Shown here piece by piece: positions 5,327 to 8,362 of a stretch of DNA of 8,362 bases. The stretch covers positions 1 through 8,362 of the forward strand of contig DAOTTO010000085.1 of the NCBI GenBank assembly GCA_034437895.1. Reading direction: 5' to 3'. The notes under the pieces are model-generated. The model worked only from the letters and a program-made list of their open reading frames with translations. It was not told where the DNA came from and ran no database searches. The DNA comes from JANRLJ01 sp034437895 (GTDB taxonomy: Bacteria; Chloroflexota; Anaerolineae; Aggregatilineales; Phototrophicaceae). Each line of letters opens with the position of its first letter. The stretch's first letter is position 1. Made by a program: the position numbers and the translations under genes.

Positions 5327-7243
5327 ATGATAATGATAACACTTTTCACTAACCGCCTATTTTGCCTCGCCCTCACGCTGATCGTAACGGGTGTGCTTTA
5401 TTTATCCACCTTGCAGACCGTCCCCAACGGCTCAAGTGATTACTATATGATTGATGTGGGCGAAACACAAATTGTCCTGAATCGATGGGGAACGCTCCAT
5501 GCGACAGGCTATCCCCATTATGTGATGACGGGGAGCGCGTTGGTAACGATTTTGCGCGGACTCGGCCTGGATGCGGCGACGGCTCCTACGCTCGTCGCGT
5601 GGATTTGGGGCATGGTAGCGCTGGCGCTGTTTTATCTGCTGGCGGAACATCTGACCGAAATGCCATTGCTGGCGGCGGGTGTAACGATTCTTTTTGGGCT
5701 GACGCGCACCGTCTGGATTCATGCGTCTATCGCGGAAATTTACAGTTTCGGCTTGGTGATTTTGCTGGCGCTTTTGAATCTTGCGCTGTGGAAAACCGAG
5801 ATTCCGCATCTGACCGATTTTCCCTCACGCATTTATTGGATGGCGCTGCTCGGAGGAATCGGCATCGCCCATCATCGCGCCATCGTCATGGCGATTCCGG
5901 CGCTGCTTTATGCCGTATGTCCCACTTTCCGCCTTCATTGGCGAGAAATGCCCAAAATTGTATGGGTCAGTGTTGCGTTAGGTCTACTCGGATTTTTACC
6001 CTACATCTATCTTCCACTCAGGGCGATGAGCGGCGAAAAATGGATTTATGGCGACCCGACGACGTGGCAGGGCTTTCTCGATCAATTTCTAGGGCGAGAG
6101 GCGAATCGTTTTATCGGCCTGCCAGAGTCGCTTTCCGATTTGGGGAAGAATATCGCACTGATAAATACCGTCCTCCTGCGCGATCTGACTCCGTCGGGGC
6201 TGCTGATTGGCTTCGTTGGATTGAGTTTGGCGCTGCGCCGACCCGAAACACGCCGCGCCGCTGTCACGTTCAGCTTGAGCGCCCTCGCTGCATATGCCTT
6301 TCATAGCGCGTTTTACACCGATATTCTCTCGGCGCTGATTCTGCCTGTGACGTTGAGTCTGGCGTTTGGGTGGTTGTTCTTGGGGATGGAGATAGAAAGA
6401 TTTAAACGCAAAGGCGCAAAGGTCGCAAAGGTTCGCAAAGAAATTGTAACCGCAGAGGCGCAGAGACCGCAGAGATTTAATTTTCCGGTCTTGGTGTTCT
6501 TGGTGGCTTGGTGGTTTATATTTTTCCTGATTCTTACCATCCAGAATCAGAGCTTCATCAAAACATTGACGACAGACCGCACGGGTTTAGAAACAATCGC
6601 GCTCATTGCAGACGCACCGGATGGTTCGACAGTGATGCTGGCATGGGGGCCGCGTTATTTTTCCGCCGCGTTTGCGAAGGATGTGCAGGGACGCTTAGAA
6701 ACGATCACGCTCGTGGATGACAAAGTCGATTTTAGCGCGATACAGCTTCCCATCATTACGCCCGATTACACGCTGTTTAATCAACCGCTGGCGTGGTGGC
6801 AGGCGCGTTTGGGCGCGGAACAACTCTATTTATCCACCGCCGCGCCGCATCTGGTCGCCATCGACACGCAGCCGCAGCAGGCTGATGCAAGTCTGCCTAA
6901 CGGAATCAACATGCTTTCGGCACAGGTACGCTGTGAAGCAGATCGGATTTTGCTGGAGGTGATGTGGGCAGCGTCGGATGTGCCGGAGCGCGATTTAAGC
7001 GTGTTCGTGCATTTGGTCGATTCGCAGGGGAACGTCGTCGCGCAGGGCGATCAATCCGCGCCGGTTTATGGCTGGCGACCCCTCACCACCTGGACACCCG
7101 CCGAGCAAATCCGCGATGTGTATATCCTGCCGACTCGCCCTGATGCCACCGAAATCCGCTACGGACTCTACTATCAGGCAGCGGATGGCGCATTTATCAA
7201 CGACTATGAATTCACACGAGAGATCACATGTTTAGAAAATTAA
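5327..7243 (+). CDS. DUF2723/TMEM260-like membrane glycosyltransferase, 638 aa
   Basis: A predicted GT-C-type integral membrane enzyme that would move a sugar from a lipid carrier to a protein or glycan on the outer face of the membrane. After a first helix (11-29), the loop MIDVGETQ holds D43 and E46, followed by GTLHATGYPHY (55-65). This matches the D-x-G-E ... H-P-P-G-Y-P motif of the DUF2723 family, with the first P of HPP replaced by A and the second by T. About ten hydrophobic segments run to residue 404; LPYIYLPLRA and the GDPTTWQGFLDQFLGREANRF loop are also typical. The C-terminal 230 residues are soluble and beta-rich, with DLSVFVHLVDSQGNVVAQGD (556-575) and GWRPLTTW (582-589), a module often found behind such enzymes. 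Residues 360-397 are encoded by short repeats. The frame is open up to a TTG at 5183 inside the peroxiredoxin gene, but ATG 5327 (or 5333) fits the promoter and family. It overlaps the lipoprotein gene by 16 bp. Substrate unknown. Confidence 0.85.
   Translation: MIMITLFTNRLFCLALTLIVTGVLYLSTLQTVPNGSSDYYMIDVGETQIVLNRWGTLHATGYPHYVMTGSALVTILRGLGLDAATAPTLVAWIWGMVALALFYLLAEHLTEMPLLAAGVTILFGLTRTVWIHASIAEIYSFGLVILLALLNLALWKTEIPHLTDFPSRIYWMALLGGIGIAHHRAIVMAIPALLYAVCPTFRLHWREMPKIVWVSVALGLLGFLPYIYLPLRAMSGEKWIYGDPTTWQGFLDQFLGREANRFIGLPESLSDLGKNIALINTVLLRDLTPSGLLIGFVGLSLALRRPETRRAAVTFSLSALAAYAFHSAFYTDILSALILPVTLSLAFGWLFLGMEIERFKRKGAKVAKVRKEIVTAEAQRPQRFNFPVLVFLVAWWFIFFLILTIQNQSFIKTLTTDRTGLETIALIADAPDGSTVMLAWGPRYFSAAFAKDVQGRLETITLVDDKVDFSAIQLPIITPDYTLFNQPLAWWQARLGAEQLYLSTAAPHLVAIDTQPQQADASLPNGINMLSAQVRCEADRILLEVMWAASDVPERDLSVFVHLVDSQGNVVAQGDQSAPVYGWRPLTTWTPAEQIRDVYILPTRPDATEIRYGLYYQAADGAFINDYEFTREITCLEN
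6398..6480 (+). repeat. short-period repeats inside the glycosyltransferase gene
   Basis: CGCAAAG occurs at 6407, 6415, 6424 and 6434, and the related CGCAGAG at 6451, 6459 and 6468, so units recur every 8-10 bases. The block is flanked by AGATTTAA at 6398-6405 and 6473-6480, exactly 75 nt apart, so one repeat plus the intervening DNA equals 25 codons and keeps the frame. It encodes a basic, Lys/Arg/Ala-rich loop (about residues 360-384) between two membrane helices, on the expected cytoplasmic side. Such CGCAGAG arrays are known from many bacterial genomes as dispersed repeats, usually between genes. Confidence 0.8.
6490..6513 (+). repeat. CTTGGTG triplicate repeat encoding part of a membrane helix
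   Basis: CTTGGTG occurs at 6490-6496, 6499-6505 and 6507-6513. In frame it encodes VLVFLVAWW, the start of the last membrane helix of the glycosyltransferase. CTTGGTG runs commonly accompany CGCAGAG runs in the same class of dispersed repeats, so both blocks may have come in together. Confidence 0.7.
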
Positions 7244-8046
7244 CGCACGTCATCGTTGTCGGGTGTTTTTTGTTGTTGACGGGCTGCCAATCCGGCGGGG
7301 GGAACGGCACGACTTCGACTTCGGTAGCGGTGGTCAAGCTGCTGGCGACCCTCGCGCCGACGGCGACACCCGACCCGAATCGTCCGCAAGCGCAAATGAC
7401 CTCAGCGCCAATTTTCGTCGGGATTGACCCAACCGCCACCGTTTTGCCAACCGCGACGGCCTATATCGGCGTGTTTTTGGGCGAGACGCAGGAGCAGCTT
7501 GGCGGCGCAGTCGAACAGCGTCCGCCCGATGTTACGGGGGGCAGCAGCGGCGAACCTCTGCTGTGTTTGACCGCGCCCGATGCGCTGTTCGGCATCGCAT
7601 GGATCAGCGAAGATGCAGCGCGGACGAATTTGCGCTGCCCAATTCAGCAGAGTTTCGGCTTTAACGGCAAGATTCAATCCTTCGAGCGCGGCGCGATTTA
7701 TTGGCGCGAGGAGACGGGCGAAGTGTGGGCGCTTGCCCCCGGCAGACTGCAACCGGACGGCAGTCTGGGGATCGGGCGGTATTGGTATGTCGATGATTCG
7801 CCTGTGTTTTCGGCGGCCTTTGGCGACGCACCGGAAGGGTTACAAGTCCCGGCTGGCAATATCGGCGGCGTTTGGGCGACAGTGCCGGAAGTGCGCGACG
7901 CGCTCGGTTATGCTACCACCGCCGAACAGGACATCGGCGTGAATCTTCAGCGCTTCGAGGGCGGGACGTTGTTCAAAGATGTGACAGTGGGACAGGTGTT
8001 CGCCCTGCTGGTGGATGGACGTGCTTTCGGCCCCTATTCGCAATAA
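7228..8046 (+). CDS. lipoprotein with two internal repeats, 272 aa
   Basis: The N-terminus MFRKLTHVIVVGCFLLLTGC is a lipoprotein signal peptide: two basic residues, a hydrophobic core, and the lipobox LTGC with C20 as the lipidated cysteine. The mature protein should be tethered on the outside of the membrane. A Gly/Ser/Thr and then Thr/Ala/Pro-rich linker (21-78, with PTATPDP and PTATAY) leads to the folded part. Residues 121-169 and 212-260 align without gaps over 49 positions with about 12 identities (G, W, R, L, Q, FE, G, G, V, AL), so the domain arose by duplication. The pattern resembles LGFP-type repeats found in envelope proteins, but that match is tentative. Two further cysteines, C113 and C137, could form a disulfide. 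ATG 7228 lies 16 bp inside the end of the glycosyltransferase gene, implying translational coupling; only a weak GAGAG precedes it. Confidence 0.85.
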   Translation: MFRKLTHVIVVGCFLLLTGCQSGGGNGTTSTSVAVVKLLATLAPTATPDPNRPQAQMTSAPIFVGIDPTATVLPTATAYIGVFLGETQEQLGGAVEQRPPDVTGGSSGEPLLCLTAPDALFGIAWISEDAARTNLRCPIQQSFGFNGKIQSFERGAIYWREETGEVWALAPGRLQPDGSLGIGRYWYVDDSPVFSAAFGDAPEGLQVPAGNIGGVWATVPEVRDALGYATTAEQDIGVNLQRFEGGTLFKDVTVGQVFALLVDGRAFGPYSQ

Positions 8047-8183
8047 TGTGGCTAGGGTGTTGCCGTCGCAGTGGGTGTCAATGTAGGTAATATTGAGGTT
8101 GTATCCTGTCGCCAAACTCTATGTGTCCGCTTTGCACTCTGCTTTTGATACCCTGCGTCAATTACAGCCTATTCTCTTGGCTA

Positions 8184-8212
8184 CGTAAGGTGAGTTTATA
8201 ACTCACGTTACG
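8184..8212. repeat. hairpin 1 of cluster
   Basis: A 13-base arm (8184-8196) ends in GTGAGTT, the loop is TAT (8197-8199), and the second arm (8200-8212) begins AACTCAC. Twelve of 13 positions pair, with a G-G mismatch at 8189/8207. Confidence 0.85.
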
Positions 8213-8234
8213 CAGACACTCAAATCACTGGACA

Positions 8235-8255
8235 CTGGCAGTTCAAAACTGCCAG
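8235..8255. repeat. hairpin 2 of cluster
   Basis: CTGGCAGTT (8235-8243) and AACTGCCAG (8247-8255) pair perfectly across a 3-base loop. Like hairpins 1 and 4, it has GTT before and AAC after a three-base loop. Confidence 0.85.
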
Positions 8256-8263
8256 CTAAAGCG

Positions 8264-8321
8264 TTTGGAAACCCCTGAAGGGGTTAAGTAAAGGTTCTTA
8301 ACCTCTTTAGAGGTTTCCAAA
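8264..8321. repeat. large two-armed hairpin, each arm itself a hairpin
   Basis: Arms 8264-8288 and 8297-8321 (25 bases each) pair at 22 positions plus two possible G-U pairs, around an 8-base loop. Each arm also folds alone: AACCCC/GGGGTT with TGAA loop (8270-8285), and AACCTC/GAGGTT with TTTA loop (8300-8315). The C-G pair 8274/8281 is replaced by T-A at 8304/8311, a compensatory change that keeps both small stems perfect. Confidence 0.85.
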
Positions 8322-8331
8322 TTGCTCGGTA

Positions 8332-8354
8332 GCTCTGGGTTTTGAACCCGGAGC
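8332..8354. repeat. hairpin 4 of cluster
   Basis: An arm ending CTCTGGGTT (8333-8341) pairs with AACCCGGAG (8345-8353) with one G-U pair, extended by G8332-C8354, around TTG. It is preceded by GTAG (8329-8332). The cluster may continue beyond the window. Confidence 0.8.
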
Positions 8355-8362
8355 GGCTGGCT

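Larger units (their letters stand above)
8047..8362. other. intergenic region with a hairpin cluster
   Basis: No plausible gene is seen in these 316 bases. Bases 8047-8180 hold no clear structure apart from a short minus-strand frame (8052-8168) encoding a Thr/Pro-rich tail. From 8184 to 8354 the sequence is nearly all inverted repeats, listed separately. No good U-run follows the hairpins, so a clear terminator for the glycosyltransferase-lipoprotein transcript is not visible. Confidence 0.7.

Noticed and set aside
5485..6306. Long plus-strand open frame of 273 codons
   Set aside because: It lies wholly within the glycosyltransferase gene in another frame, and the product is Arg/Cys/Ser-rich with no family features; an antiframe shadow of GC-rich coding DNA.
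6313..6540. Minus-strand open frame over the internal repeats
   Set aside because: Its CGLCASAV-type product is the usual reverse translation of CGCAGAG repeats, not a real protein.
7840..8115. Minus-strand open frame of 91 codons
   Set aside because: It mostly overlaps the lipoprotein coding sequence, has no ribosome site and shows no recognisable features.
8184..8212. Intrinsic terminator for the lipoprotein gene
   Set aside because: The hairpin starts 138 bp after the stop codon and no T-run follows it.
8184..8354. CRISPR array
   Set aside because: The hairpins differ in sequence and are not separated by spacers of constant length, and no cas gene is present.

Overview
The window looks like bacterial chromosome of moderately high GC. 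The style suggests Chloroflexota (Anaerolineae-like): a lipoprotein with a Thr/Pro/Ala-rich linker, a DUF2723 multispanning glycosyltransferase with a C-terminal beta domain, proline-rich membrane proteins, and repeats of the CGCAGAG/CTTGGTG type. The taxon is an inference from style, not from a marker gene.

Layout from left to right. Bases 1-279 are AT-rich (about 36% GC by hand count) and hold no convincing gene, only a possible 44-codon ORF and a 10-bp inverted repeat. Then comes a minus-strand tRNA-modification gene, L-threonylcarbamoyladenylate synthase (280-1365). It is divergent, across a 255-bp spacer, from a plus-strand gene of unknown function (1621-2958) with a beta-sandwich-like front half and a helical back half. 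That gene ends at a GC-rich hairpin and converges on a minus-strand cluster. In transcription order the cluster is a BCP-type peroxiredoxin (5203-4748), a DUF5996 protein (4633-3845) and a proline-rich membrane-anchored protein (3799-3014). Divergent from the peroxiredoxin is a plus-strand pair: a DUF2723/TMEM260-like membrane glycosyltransferase (5327-7243) overlapping a lipoprotein (7228-8046) by 16 bp. The right end (8047-8362) has no gene but carries a row of strong hairpins that may continue past the edge.

How the genes fit together: the glycosyltransferase and lipoprotein share a transcript and probably act at the cell envelope. The peroxiredoxin cluster pairs peroxide detoxification with two genes of unknown role. 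TsaC is a housekeeping enzyme. I see no complete undescribed defence, mobile or biosynthetic system. The most unusual signals are (a) the hairpin cluster at 8184-8354, including a two-armed structure whose arms are themselves hairpins with a compensatory base-pair change, and (b) short 8-10-bp-period repeats embedded in frame in the glycosyltransferase gene, flanked by an 8-bp direct repeat 75 nt (25 codons) apart.
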